64,000 nt of DNA from Liolophura sinensis (Eukaryota > Mollusca > Polyplacophora > Chitonida > Chitonidae): contig NC_088301.1 in the NCBI RefSeq assembly GCF_032854445.1, positions 27,946,402 to 28,010,401 of the forward strand, written 5' to 3'. This document shows positions 23,701 through 37,400 of this stretch, one piece after another. The position numbers and the translations under genes were made by a program. Numbering within the stretch: the first letter of the stretch is position 1; every line of letters starts with the position of its first letter. Under the pieces are notes generated by a model. That model had not been told where the DNA came from. It searched no databases and worked only from the letters and a program-made list of their open reading frames with translations.

Positions 23701-26700
23701 TCTGCTCCAAAATGGTCATTCAAAGCCTAATCCTGCTTGTTGTACTTTGCATCACAGATGCCCAGCCAACGGAGGCGGAGTTACCAGTATATACCAGGGT
23801 TCAGGAGGTGTTACAGCATGCGGCTGATATACAGACGCAGATGCGACAGTACAAGGGAGCAGGCAATGAAATCAGAGAGGTAGGTACCTCTTGTACTTAT
23901 GTATCAATATGTACATGTTTGAGTTTTGTTTTATGACATAATAAGGAATACTTCATTTCCCTGATGGAAACCGGGTAAAGCTCACAGAGCACTTGAGAAG
24001 AGATTGTAGCAGCATTTGATTGTAAACCCTATAGTTTCCTTCACAATGACCCGTAAATGTATTTATTTATTTATTTTATTGGTGTTTTACGCCGTAATCA
24101 AGAACATTTCACTTATACGACGGCGACCAGTATTATGGTGGGTGGAAACCCACGACCATCCGCAGGTTGCTGGAAGACCTTCCCATGTACGGCCGGAGAG
24201 GAGGTCAGCATGAGCCAGCATGAACTTACAATTTTAGTGACATGGTTACTCACTGCAACCGCATTGGTGAGAGGCCCCTTGGTCATTGCGTGGAGTTAAA
24301 AGGTTTGTAATAGCACTGAGAGGTTAGAGCAAGGAAAGAAGAGCAAGGAAAGGTTGGCCCACTGTCAGTATGTTGTGGCTGGGTAGGGTGTCGGGTCTTG
24401 GCTGAGATATCTTGATTGTAATCTGTCCTTTGCTGATTGTGTTCTTTTTGTGTTGCATTGTGTAGCATAATTACTGAATCCATGGCTACTTTCGATATGA
24501 TTATGTGTGCAAACTATTTGTCTGGTCACAGTTAGTATTTACTTGGAAATGTCGTGTTTGCTTTGTCACCCTGTCAGAGGGCCTCTGGGAAGAACAGTTT
24601 TTGTAACTGACAGAGTAAATGTTCATCATTTGTCACCCTCAAAAAATAATATATATATATATATATATATATATTTAGGCGCTTTGTAACAGGAAGACAC
24701 AGTATACATGTATGCATATACATCCTGTGACTCCTTCATCACATGACTGAAAAAGTGTCAAGTACACGAATACAACATAAAGCCCAAAGAATAAATACAT
24801 ACATTAAAACAAGCAACGTGTCTTCAACCTCTAGGACTGCCTTCTTAGCCAGAGATCCATTGAAATGTAAATGTTTGTACTTGTTCCGACCACTTAAAAT
24901 GTGTGGCATCATATTTTTTGTTGTTGAAAATTTCTACGTATTCGCAGTTATAAAATCTTGCAAGGCATATATACATGGAGGCCTACAAATTGGAGACTAA
25001 ATGTGATAAAATTAAGATAGACATGTATGAATGCCCCTTCCGGAGTGAACACTAACATTTTACCAGCCACAGACGGGAGCACTACACAGCAATGCCAAAC
25101 TTGCTGCTGTATGAGATAATGTGTTGGCAGTCAGTTATATAATGTGAGTGAGAGCATGTTTATTCTAAGTACACCGACTATGGATTAAATGGAAAAAAAA
25201 AATCTTCTAAAGGCCAAGTGTGGGATTTCTGAAATTATCTCACTTTTTAGGGTTGATTATTGCATAATTTCATGAGCTGCATCTTCATATTGATTGCCTG
25301 AAGTTTAATAATACATTGTATGACTCAGCATAAGTGTTTTTATGGTGCAGTTTGCTTCCTGGTTAGCAAATGTGTCTCTCCTTGGCAAGCTTTCCTGCTT
25401 GTAGTAGGACTCATTAAGTCATTTTTCTCAGGAAAATAATGACTTCAGACAAAACCTAGAGAAAAAAAATAATAATGAAAAAAAGAAAAAAAAGAAATGC
25501 CCCTATGAATTATTGTGAAGAGTTGTTTGCTGGCTGAGTATAGCTGCAAGTGTTATATGTCTCAATGCAGGGACCTCATGTATTCCTCCCTGTACATACA
25601 GTATATATTTCTCTGGCCATGTGTTTATAGTGAGATCTTAGTAGACACTGATGTGTTTATACCATGTTGATGTGTTAATCAAGACTTGGAATAGATACAT
25701 CCCTTGTTCAAAAGTATCAACCCACAATATTAGTCAATACATGGATTCTAAGTGGTAGGATATGCAAATATATGATGTCAGTAATCCTCATTGCTGAGCC
25801 CAGTATGAGGATTATTGGACACCATATGTTTGCGTATCCTATCACTGAGTATCCATGTAGCGAATTTATCCTGCAAAGACCCATTAATTCAGTGCAGAAG
25901 ACATGTATAGGTGAATCGCTATAGTGATGTGACCATTGTTTAATTTATTTAATTTAATTAAATTGATTGGTGTTTTATGCTGTACTCAAGAATATTTCAC
26001 TTATACGACGGCGGCCAGCATTATGGTGGGAGGAAAGCAGGCAGAGCCCGGGAGAATCCCACGACCATCCGCAGGTTGCTGCCAGACCTTCCCACTTGAC
26101 CATTGTTAAACCACAACAAAGGGAAGATAACCTACTCAGCAGACACATTTGACATTGTCTGCAGGATACGAGAATATATCTGTACTCCTTGTGGCCGTTG
26201 TTGTCCAATGAAAAGCATTGATGAGTATTTTGTCTGCTGCAGGATAATACATCATCTGGACTCACATAAGCGACGTGTCCGAGATTCTCTGACGCTCACG
26301 AAAGGCTTGCACAGTACAACTAACTACTCCCATCATGGAAGCAATTAGTGGGGGAATATACTCAAAATACATGTGATTATGTGTGATCCCTATACATGTT
26401 TGCACGCTCTACCGTGGAGTTGTGCCGATCATTTTGTTGGGCATTCTGTTAACTTCATGGAGGATATTTTGCTTCCTGAGTGTACTTTACTTGTACTTTA
26501 CCATAAATGGGACCTTCCACTGGGAATTTTCAGTGTTCTCATGTTTCCATAGTTCTGAGGGCTTAGCGGTCTAAGGTATTCTCTTGTTTGACCTTGCTGG
26601 AGACCACTTGCCTTCCTCCGTTATAAAACAGGCCATATTAGTGGGAGAGTTCACAAATAACTCGTGAAAGGTTCTCAATTTTAACTCTGAGCACTCTGGT

Positions 26701-28358
26701 GTCATCCACCTATAAAATGGCAGCCATCATGCATGTCATGAAGAGAAAAATTCTTAAACGTGACGTTATAAAATAATAATCATAAAATCAAATAAATAAA
26801 TAAAGTAAGTTGTGAGGTTTCAGTTCCCTTGACAAAGCTGACAGTCATCTTGTTAGTGAAACATTCTTAAGCACTTTGATAAAACACCAGTCAAACACAC
26901 TACTTCTTGTAAGGTTTTGTATTTAATGCAAACATCACTTGTTAGTCCATTCTTAAATGTCCCTTATACAGATGCAACTTTGGTCGATGTCATGCAGAAG
27001 AAAGAACTGGCGTGGGGATTCGCATCATTTTCCGACGTAATGAGTTCATAGAGAATTCATTTGCTTATTAATGTTCCAATGTAAAAAAAAATGTCCTGAA
27101 GGATTATTTATCGTTATGTATATCCCCAGTGAGAGTCATTGCAATGCCAGAATTATTACATGACTGGAAACATGTAATGGCTCCTGGATGGTGAGCTAAG
27201 GCTGGGATCTCTAGCACCAAAGCTTAGTTGTAATTCACAATGAGGTGTTGCAGAGACTGATGCCAGACGCTGTGGCGCCATATTTGACTGGTAATCATCA
27301 GGTTACAGTAGGTGGACATACTGCAGGCCCATTTCTGGCCATCATTGATTTATTGTTTGACAGTGGATAGCATTTTATTGGCAAAACATCGTAGTTTTTA
27401 CATGCTTACAAATGATTAGCATATTAAATCTTTAAATCTACACATGCATGTAACTTGTACGGTACATGGAAAAATTTTAAATCAGACATAAAGATTGAAT
27501 AACCGTGACTGACTAGCTTGATACACACCCAAATATCATCTTGATAAAATTGAACAATACCTAGAAGAGAGGGATGAAGAAATTAAAAAGCACAGAGGCT
27601 AAAAGAGATTGGCAAGAATGTAGTTCAAGTTTGTTCTTCTTCTGGTATGTAATGGGCAAGGATTCAAAGATGTTTTATTAGAGGAACAGTGGACTACACT
27701 CCCTGGAGAGCAGAATAGGCGTAGTAGCAAAACAGTCCAGGCTTCGTTGGATATGAGGTCATGACCATAATTGAGGGCAAGCCAAACGCTGAGTACCAAT
27801 TGCTTTTTCATGGCATTAAGAAGAGACCCAGGATGAAGTTTGCCAAGTTGAGCTGCACTATGTATGGTCTTACCTCTAAACCACTTGTTACGTTATAACA
27901 AATTGTATGAAGACGAGTGCTAGCTTGCATTTCACACCCAGAACCAATTGGAGTACGGACAGGGATTGCATCATTCAATTTTCACATGTGTTATTCATGG
28001 CTAAATAAGGTCATGGTAGCTTTGTCCTCATGATGCTGATGTTTTGATATATCAATGTATATATACTGTACACGAACATGTGCCAAAGGCATAATAGTTT
28101 CACTCCCTGCCACCACCCTTCCCCTATTTACTAACAAGCAAATCTTCTGTTAAGGAGATGAGTTCAAACCTCGCCTTGGGCATGGGATGTAGATACTTTT
28201 GTAGACACTTTTGTTTGCTGTTTGTGCTAAGGTTCATTGAAGACCACTTGTTTTCCACCAATATACACTCATCACATGAGGGAAAGTTCGTCAATAATTT
28301 GCCGAAGTTTGGTGGTTTATTCTGAGCATGGTTGCCTCCATCCATAAAACTGACTTCC

Positions 28359-28401
<43 letters not shown>

Positions 28402-31400
28402 TCATTAAGTAGAAAAAAACCTTGAATATGGTTTCAAACAAGAATGAAATACATGAATCCAGCCCTTGAACAATTGGATTGGCGTTGGCATTAAGGATAT
28501 GGAATACAGTACATGAACATTATAAACACTAAGAAATAGATTTATGTTAAACAAGGTTTTAAGAACTTAAACAGTCAGTGTAAGAATTAGATACCTGTAA
28601 ATGTGTAAATAATGCAGACTGTTGTATGGGTATGATTATCCAAATTAGAATGTTCTACCTGAAACAGCCCAAAGTTAGTTTATCTGTGAGCAGGTTCAGC
28701 GGGACTGTTTTTCTGTGTGCTAGCTAGGAGCTGTTGGAGATTATGGAGGTGAAGGGCCCCACAAAGGTCCATCCCTGCTTTTAGGGTTTCCCTGCTGCCC
28801 CCCTACAGTGTTGTCTTAAGCTGGCCCTCCTTGCATACCCTGGGTAGTCGTGTGTCTGTTCTGTTTGTGTATGTTGGCCATGAGTGATGGAGTGTTTATC
28901 TAGGTTACTATAGATGGGATACAGGTTTACACTGGCATAATACAGTGATAACACTATCATCCTCTCTCTGTATCATATATCCTATGTGTTCTGAATTTGT
29001 AGAAAGATTATTTCTTGCACTCTCGTTAACATTTTGTGTAGTTTTATTTTCTGGGTCATAAAATACATACTTGTAAATAGTCTGGTTCATTTTGAAGTGC
29101 TCACATTTAAACCATGACTTTCTACCCCTCTGTAAAGTTTCCTGTCTCACCTCCCTTCTTAGCAAGATATCTCAACAAGGATATGTGTGTAAACAAGCCA
29201 AACTTAGCTTATGCATCACGGATGCATAAAGAAAAAAAGACTTGGAACTCAGACCTAATTGGTCAGTAATTTTGAAGGATATGTTTATTCTTTAGAATCT
29301 TTACAGAAAATCAAGAATTTCTCACATTTCATTTGTGGCTTACGTGACTAATAGAAAGCTTGCTGTATGTCACGGATACGTTGAGAGGCTCTGAAATTGT
29401 GCTCAGATTGAATCGTTACCTAGTTACATGTAATTACATGCGTTTATTTATCTATTAAATGAATTATTTTCCGTAGCTGATATATAGTGAGATGTGGCTG
29501 ATACCCTACGGCTTTGTCCTGTCAGATGTGTGTTTATTTCAAGACCTCCCACCATAATGCTGGCCATGGTCGTATAAGTGAAATATTCTTGAGTATGGCA
29601 TGAAACAGGAAATAAGTAAATAAATAACTTAGTTAAAGGAGTTGTTTGTGACGGATGAATCATTCGACTCCTGTCTGGTTGACGGGATGTTAATTTTTCA
29701 TGCAAATTTGTTGATGCTGAAATACAAAGGAAAACAGGTGATAGAATATGGTTATTATTTCATAATACAGAGTATATGATGTGGTCTGACATGTAGAGAT
29801 ACAAAAAAGCTTCTCTGTTTTCCTTGGGTCGTAAAGTACTATAGCTTTCCTAGTGCCCCAGCGGTCAGTCCCAGAAATCAAGTAGCCTGTCCCAGAAATC
29901 AAGTAGCCAGTCCCAGAGATCAAGCAGCCTGCCCCAGAGATCAAGCAGCCTGTCCCAGAGATCAAGCAGCCTGCTGTGGTGACATCAACAATGATAGTAG
30001 CCAAAACAGCTTTGTTGTGGGAAGAGCCCAGGTTGGGGTACTAAGCTGGTTGTGGAGCCCATTGGCCTATCACACTTTATTTTGCCGAAATCCATACTCT
30101 TTTTTTTATTGTATGTTTTCATGTACAGGCACACTTTAACATGTTTTGTTACAGCTTTTAGGTTTTTTTTTTTTTTTTTAGACTTTACTGTCAGATTTGT
30201 CTAATAATGGTATTTTCTACTTTCACAGGCGATCTCAAACCCAAGGGACGAATGTCAGCAAGACAAAGCCTGGGATGCAGTATTACCTCTGGTGTCCAAG
30301 TTAAAGCATTATTACGAGTTTTCCATGCAAATAGGTTAGCTGACTTTTCATTTTTAGCTCGCCTGTATAAAGTACTGGCGTATCTTATGTCGTACCCGTA
30401 GCATCTGCGTCAGCGCCCTATAACAGAGAAAGAAATTTTAAACAAAATGTTAGGGGTGGTGTCTCACAAAGTACTTCATGTATTGAGCTCAGGGTTTGCA
30501 TACGTGTAGAGCACAATGGCATGAGGGGGGATATTCCATTGTTGATTGGGTGTGTGCATACCGTAAATTTCTGAATTCTTGACTTAGTGTATTATGTATT
30601 AGAATGACTTAAACAAAATGTTATGGTTGGCGTCTGAACAAGTATTGCATGTATTGATCTGAACATATACATGCATATAAAGCACAATGGCTTAAGGGGG
30701 ATGTTCCATCACTGATGCTCTGTGAGCGTATTAATTACTGTAAATTACTTAATTAACGATTTCAGCTCTTTATGCTTTGTGCTGAAGTTCTGCATTTATG
30801 CCTCACATCCTCACACAGGGGAGCTCTTTGTCAGCCTTGCTACCATTTCCAAATTATGTGCCCTTGTTTTGGGCTGAATATATGGCAAGGCAATGTCCGT
30901 CCATGTGTCCCTTCATAGAATTATCACTGTGTGATAGCTTGATGTTCAACATCACTGACAGTTCAATGAATGAGTCTTTGAAATTTAATGCCACATTGGC
31001 AATATTTCAGCCAAATTGTGGCAAGAACACTTGCATGTAAGAGTTTGAAATTCAACCATTCTGTGTATTTTGATTAGCATACAGGCCTCATGGCATTTCC
31101 TATTTTGCCTGCCCTGACTGACATTTCTTGTGTTTCAAAAGCTCTTTGACTTGTTACTTTAAGTTGATCGATGGTATGATTGACTGAGTTTTTCTGCCCT
31201 GCTAAATATATATACTGTATTTGTGGTCAGGAGGTATCCACATTCAGTGTACAGCATAGAGATGTTATACCTTTTTGTCGTTATTTTGAAATATTTGCTT
31301 TTTTTATTTAACACCACATTTTTTTTTCTTTTTCTTTTTTTATTTAAAATAACTTTGGTGGCATGGACTGGCCCTGACACAAGAAGACACAATGCATACA

Positions 31401-34400
31401 TATCTACAAACACCTAAAGACTCGTCCTCGTCATGTAACTGAAAAATTATCAAGTATGACGTTCAACCCCAAGCATATGTACAAAGATGTCCATATATTA
31501 AAAATAAATGTAGGTTGAAAAATTACTTGCTGTTCAAGTCTGAGCGTAAGATGAGGTAAAGCATTCCTTCGTTTACATGTTTTTTTCTTGCTGGAGCTGA
31601 TGTAGGTTTATTGTTATAAATGTTACATAAGTTACAAGGTATTATTTTTTTAAGTATGCTCATACTAGGAAGTTCGCATGTCCGTTAAAAGCCCTATTTC
31701 TTTATTTAATTGAGCTGTGTTTCAGGAAGCAACTCATAAATATTGTAGTTTTATGATTATTTATGGCTGGAGAATTTTTTGCCATTTGACTGAACAGTTG
31801 ACAAAGGAAAGGGTAGGTAGCTTTATATGGCAAGGAGAATTTCATGTGGGACCAAGTATGGTTAAAAACTGCAAAAAATGCAATAAGGAAAAGAAAACTT
31901 GTTTACAAGTTTGGTGTTACACACCAAATAAATTTTAAGGTGTGTTTATGATTTGGGATAATCTAAAATATTGTCAGTTTTTCTTGTTCAAACTGAGGAG
32001 GTATGTGTTCTTAGGTGTGAATGAACGATGTCTCCTGGCATACTGTAAGGGTGAAGAACGAGAGAATGTGTGGAAGCTGCAGACAACCTGATAAATGGTG
32101 AGCCCATCTGATACGGGCTGCTAATGTTTGTTTATTCCCGCATCATAATATTTTACTAGGTGGCTGCCCGCCTTTATTTTCAAGAAATGCTGTGTCGGAA
32201 GTAGTGTAAACACATAGTTGGAGATGGTGGCAGTGCTATCAGATAGATGGGTGGGAAGTTCTGAAGATGTGTGTGGTGATAGCGGTGGGTGGAGGTGGGG
32301 GGTGGCGCAGAGAGGATGGGGAGGGTATTGATATATATCTGTGCATGCTGACTTGCACATGCCTAACAAACACAGAGAATTGAGGCATACCCATGTAGTG
32401 AAGGCTGAGCTCATGGATCAGGTTCTGTAGGCCAAACATAAAAATAACTAGTTACTGGTTTAAGCTCCTGTATTTTGCTCCAAAAATTGCTTGAAATAAT
32501 GTAGAAGCAAATGAAGGTCAGAAAATATTATTTTTGATGCGGATACCTACATTTTTAGCTGGCTTGTTTGAAGCACTGGCGTAGTTTATGCTGTACCCTG
32601 AGCGTCGGCGTCCAAAAATAGAGAAAGCAATCTTAAACAAAATGTTAGGGGTGGTGTGTTAAAAAGGACTGTAGGTATTGAGCTCAGGGTTTGCACACAT
32701 GAAGAGCACAATAACCCGGGGGGTGGAGGTGGGTGGTGATGGGGGGATATTCCAGGGTTGATTGGATTTGTGCNNNNNNNNNNNNNNNNNNNNNNNNNNN
32801 NNNNNNNNNNNNNNNNNNNNNNNNNNNNNNNNNNNNNNNNNNNNNNNNNNNNNNNNNNNNNNNNNNNNNNNNNNNNNNNNNNNNNNNNNNNNNNNNNNNN
32901 NNNNNNNNNNNNNNNNNNNNNNNNNNNNNNNNNNNNNNNNNNNNNNNNNNNNNNNNNNNNNNNNNNNNNNNNNGGGTCAATCCTGGGTTGAGTCACACCT
33001 AAGACCTTAAAAGAGGAAGTTGTAACTTCCTCGCTTGGCGTTCAGCATGAAGGGGATAGTGCAACGACTAGTTGACCCATATCAGTATAATGGCTCGGGT
33101 GGGGCAGCTTAAGGCGTCTCAGTGAAGCAGCATTAGATAAAAGAGTGGTGGAAATCCGTCCTGCAACAAGGAGGCACATTACATGCACTCTAAGGATTCC
33201 TTGGTCGTCATATGACTGAAAAATTGTTGAGCATGACATTAAACCTTAAAGCACTCACTCACTCACTCACTTAACTGGAACTCAGTCTTTTCGTGTGTAC
33301 TATCCTCAATATGTGTAAAGCTGTACTCTACAATTACATATTTCCTTTGGTCTTACAGTAATTCTGACTTCATTTCACCTGTAGTTCTTCGTGAGTGAAA
33401 CAGAGTATTATGCCACAGTCACACCGATGTACATGGTGTATTGATGGCAAGCTAGACTTCCCTAGTCACTATTTTAAATTTGAGTCAGGCCCACATGGTA
33501 TCGTCTAGAAAAAAAAACGTGATAAACGTGTGGAATGTTTGAATATAACTCAAAAAGATGTACATGTGTACAATTAAAACGACAATCAACTTTTTTTTTT
33601 AAAACTAATTTGTGTTTTAACAATAAACAGAGTGAGGTGATTTGAAAGTGTTGGTTGGTGAAGTTCTGATGCTATCCAAGTTTATGTATCTGTTACATTT
33701 GTGTTAATTGTGTTGTAATAGTCTTTTTTTATTCCTGCGAAATGAGGCAAAGAAATCAGGATTACTTTAAGATCCCGTAAAACCTGTTTTCATCACATAC
33801 AGCTTTGACAGGACTCAGTTTCAGATTAGTGAACGTCTATCAAGATTGAGAGCGGTTAATGAGGAAGCTAAGCTGGGGACATGGCCAACTTATCTCAGAG
33901 CTAACCACGGGCTCATTTTTACAAGCTGCCTATTTTAACCGGCAACCCACCAAGATCCATGATTGTGTTATCAGATTGCCACTTGTCCTAATTCTTAGAA
34001 TGACAGGTCACTTTAAAACAGATAAGGACATTCAATAATTCCTTTACCTTATGTGGTAGATGCAGAATGTTGGGGATTTCAACACTTTTAAATCATTTTG
34101 TAATCTTTGTTTCAACAAAATAGGCTTACTCCAAACCTCAAAGTAATCTATGTCACGTCTTTATTCAAATCCAGGTTAAAAGATTTTTTTTAATTAACAA
34201 TATTTGATCCACATTAGTCATACTATCCACGAGACAGAAGGTGTCACACAAAATATTATTCACACTGTTGTATAGTTAACTTAGGTTTTTTGTAGTGTTA
34301 CATTTCTGTGTGAGTTTTTTCCCAAGTAAATTTGTTTTTTGTGAATACAGTTGTTCAATAATTATCGCTCCTCACCAAGCATGTATTATTTTTATTTAAT

Positions 34401-37400
34401 AATAATAAGTCAGGGATAGAAGAAGTCCCTTAGACTTTATTCCTGCCATGTACGAGATATGTAATTATACATATATTTACATTTGGTGAATAAACATTCA
34501 ACTCCAAAAAAAAACAAAACAAAAAAAACTCATGCTATTTCCTGCACGAGATATAATTCCAGAATTCCACAGTTCCATGGAAAGAAGTTTTAAAAAATAA
34601 AAGTACAGAAGTAGAAATTAAAATTACAGGGCAGAATTCATTTTTATACACATAGTGCACTCTGTATGTATGACGGTAAGTTATTTGATAGATATACAGA
34701 ACAGATGAAGTGGCAATTTTTGTTAAGCTACATCAGTGGAGAAATGAAACAAACAGCATGTTACATTCAGCCTTACACCATTCCTGTGGCCCTTAACCCT
34801 GGGGTCTAGAGAGAGGATATGTAGATCTCCAGTTACACCTGCATTATACATGTACATGGGTTCATTTTGGCCATGGACACCACAGTTATATGTATGTACT
34901 GTAGTACACATGTTTACTGCTTTCAGAACTATTTTGAAACTATTTGAAGGGTACGAATAACACTAGAGATTTAACTTCTTAGTGGGATCATTTTTGTGGT
35001 TTATAACAAAGCTGCTGATTTTAAAGTTTTGCCCTTAAAAAAAAATTATACATATAAAAATTCTATAACACTTTAAATGGATACAGCCTATAATGAAGAT
35101 GTATTTTGAATTAAATTTGGTTTGTAGCTAGCAGTGGCAAGTCAAGGGAAAATGCTTATAAAAAGATTCAAAGTATATTGTTTTGTTTTGTGTGTGAACA
35201 AAGTGAATTTTGCCCTTGTTTATGATGGGCATAAGTTGGGAAGATTTATGAGTACTTTTTGGGATTTTGGAAAACACATACACATACATTTATCCTTTAT
35301 ATTCTTACTTTAAATCTTGTCTGGGGTGTGGTCAGCTTTAGGATTTTGTGGTAAAAATTGTAAAATTGTCCAACATGAAGGTGGGCTATTGAAAACTGCT
35401 GAAATATAAAATTTGTGAGTGTGAAGATACATGTCTCCTGCCAGGGACTGTTAAGATTTATGGTATAGGTCTACATGTGTGTCAACTTCACCACTCCCTC
35501 TGGTTTCTGTTACAACCTTAAGTTACTGTTAGTTACACATATCAAGTTTCCTTCACTTATTGTGTGTAAGATGAGAGCTTGATTAAAGAGGCAGCCTACA
35601 GGTTAATACCAACATATTTATTTGGTTGAGAATGGCCGTTGGTTAATAAGGAAATGAAGGGTTAACACTTAACACTGAAACATACTGATAAAAAAAAAAA
35701 AACATTGACTCTTGTCCGTGATAAAAAAAAATCTGATCCTTGTACATATATATTGAGTGTGGTGTACGATTTCAGGTTTTAGATCAGTTGTGAACTTTTC
35801 TTTTTTTTTCTTGACTGGGTGGTTAAAAGATCCTTGTCTTCCATTCAGTAACTCACATGAGCACGTGCATGTTAATATAGTGTAGCTTTGGACAAAGAAT
35901 TTGTAGACTACCACAACTCTCACTGTTTTTGGAATGATTATGGAGAAGTAGTTGACAGCGCTCGTGTGAACAGTGTGCACAGTGCATTTTTAGACATCTT
36001 GTCCTTCACCATTATTGTGTGCATATCTGTAACATCACACCTGGGGTAAGTTTATCAGTAACTGGTTAAAGGTCAGTGGATTACCCTGGCTCTCCAGTTT
36101 TCTTCAACCATGAAACTTACCACTGTAGGATAAGTTAAAAACTCTTGGGATTAGCGTTTATTGGCATTAAGCAAGAATCAAATTAATAATGCTAAAAAAT
36201 AATAATAATACTAAGAATCCAGGAGTTTCAGTATAATTTATATCTCTGAGGCCAAGGGTATAATGTTCTCCTGCAAGTCAGCTGATAATAAATTATTACA
36301 TATCAAGTCAGCTGATAATAAGTTATTACATATTAAGTCAGTTGATAAGTTGTTACATATTAAATCAGTTGATAATAAGCTGTGACATATCAAGCCAGTT
36401 GATAATAGGTTATGACATATCAAGTCAGTTGACAATACGTTATTACTTATCAAGCCAGTTGATAATAAGTTATGACATATCAAACCAGTTGATAATACGT
36501 TATTACATATCAAGACAGTTGATAATAAGTTAATATATATCAAGTCAGTTGATAATACGTAATTGTATATTCAGTCAGTTGGTAATATGTTATTACATAT
36601 CAAGTCAGTTGATAATATGTTATTACATATCAAGCCAGTTGATAATAAGTTATTACTTATCAAGCCAGTTGATAATAAGTTATTACTATCAAGTCAGTTG
36701 ATAATAAGTTATTACATATCGATACGTTGTTTTTATCTGCTTTCAGAGAAGATAGTTCCTATTCTGTTAAATGAGCTGTGTTCCAATGACCTTACCCCCA
36801 GACAACATCTGGAGACCCAGCAGGCGCTCTTTAAACAGTTCGCTGAAATCCTTGATTTTGTTCTAAAGTTTGATGACTGGAAGGTGAGAGGAAATTGGCA
36901 AACGCTTAATTGATGCTTATTGTAGAGAAATGAGTTTGGTGCTGCAACAGCCATGCCCTTGTCCTGTGAAAGTCACACATTCAAATCGAGTTGGCTTTTC
37001 AGCAGCTTTAAGTCAAAAGGTTTGTCAGGTACCTGGCAAAGATCAGTGGGCACTTTGGATTTATCCACTCATAAACCTGACTGCTGTCATATTATTGAAA
37101 AATTGATTTGAGTCCCCAAAATTTGGGTTGAGTACGATGTAAAACATCAATCAAATAAATAAATAAATATTCAGTATGGGTTTGAAACTGATCTTAGGCA
37201 GAACAAAGTTTGTATGGTGTAACTTTATGTGTCAAGACTCTAACCTCTGTGGTGTATTAGATCTAAATCAAGAATTCTATTCTCTTAATCCAACAGATCA
37301 GGGAATTCGTGAAAATACAGTGTAACATCCATATTAAGCTGTCTATGGGGAAACCAGCAATATGATGAGCTGATTGGAGTTATGCCCCCTTGTTTGGACC

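Noticed and set aside
29690-30004. 104-codon minus-strand ORF with a CLISGTG repeat
   Set aside because: Caused by the 21-bp tandem expansion inside a dispersed repeat that elsewhere has one unit and no ORF.
32586-33010. ORFs across the gap
   Set aside because: They run through 200 unknown bases and have no meaning.
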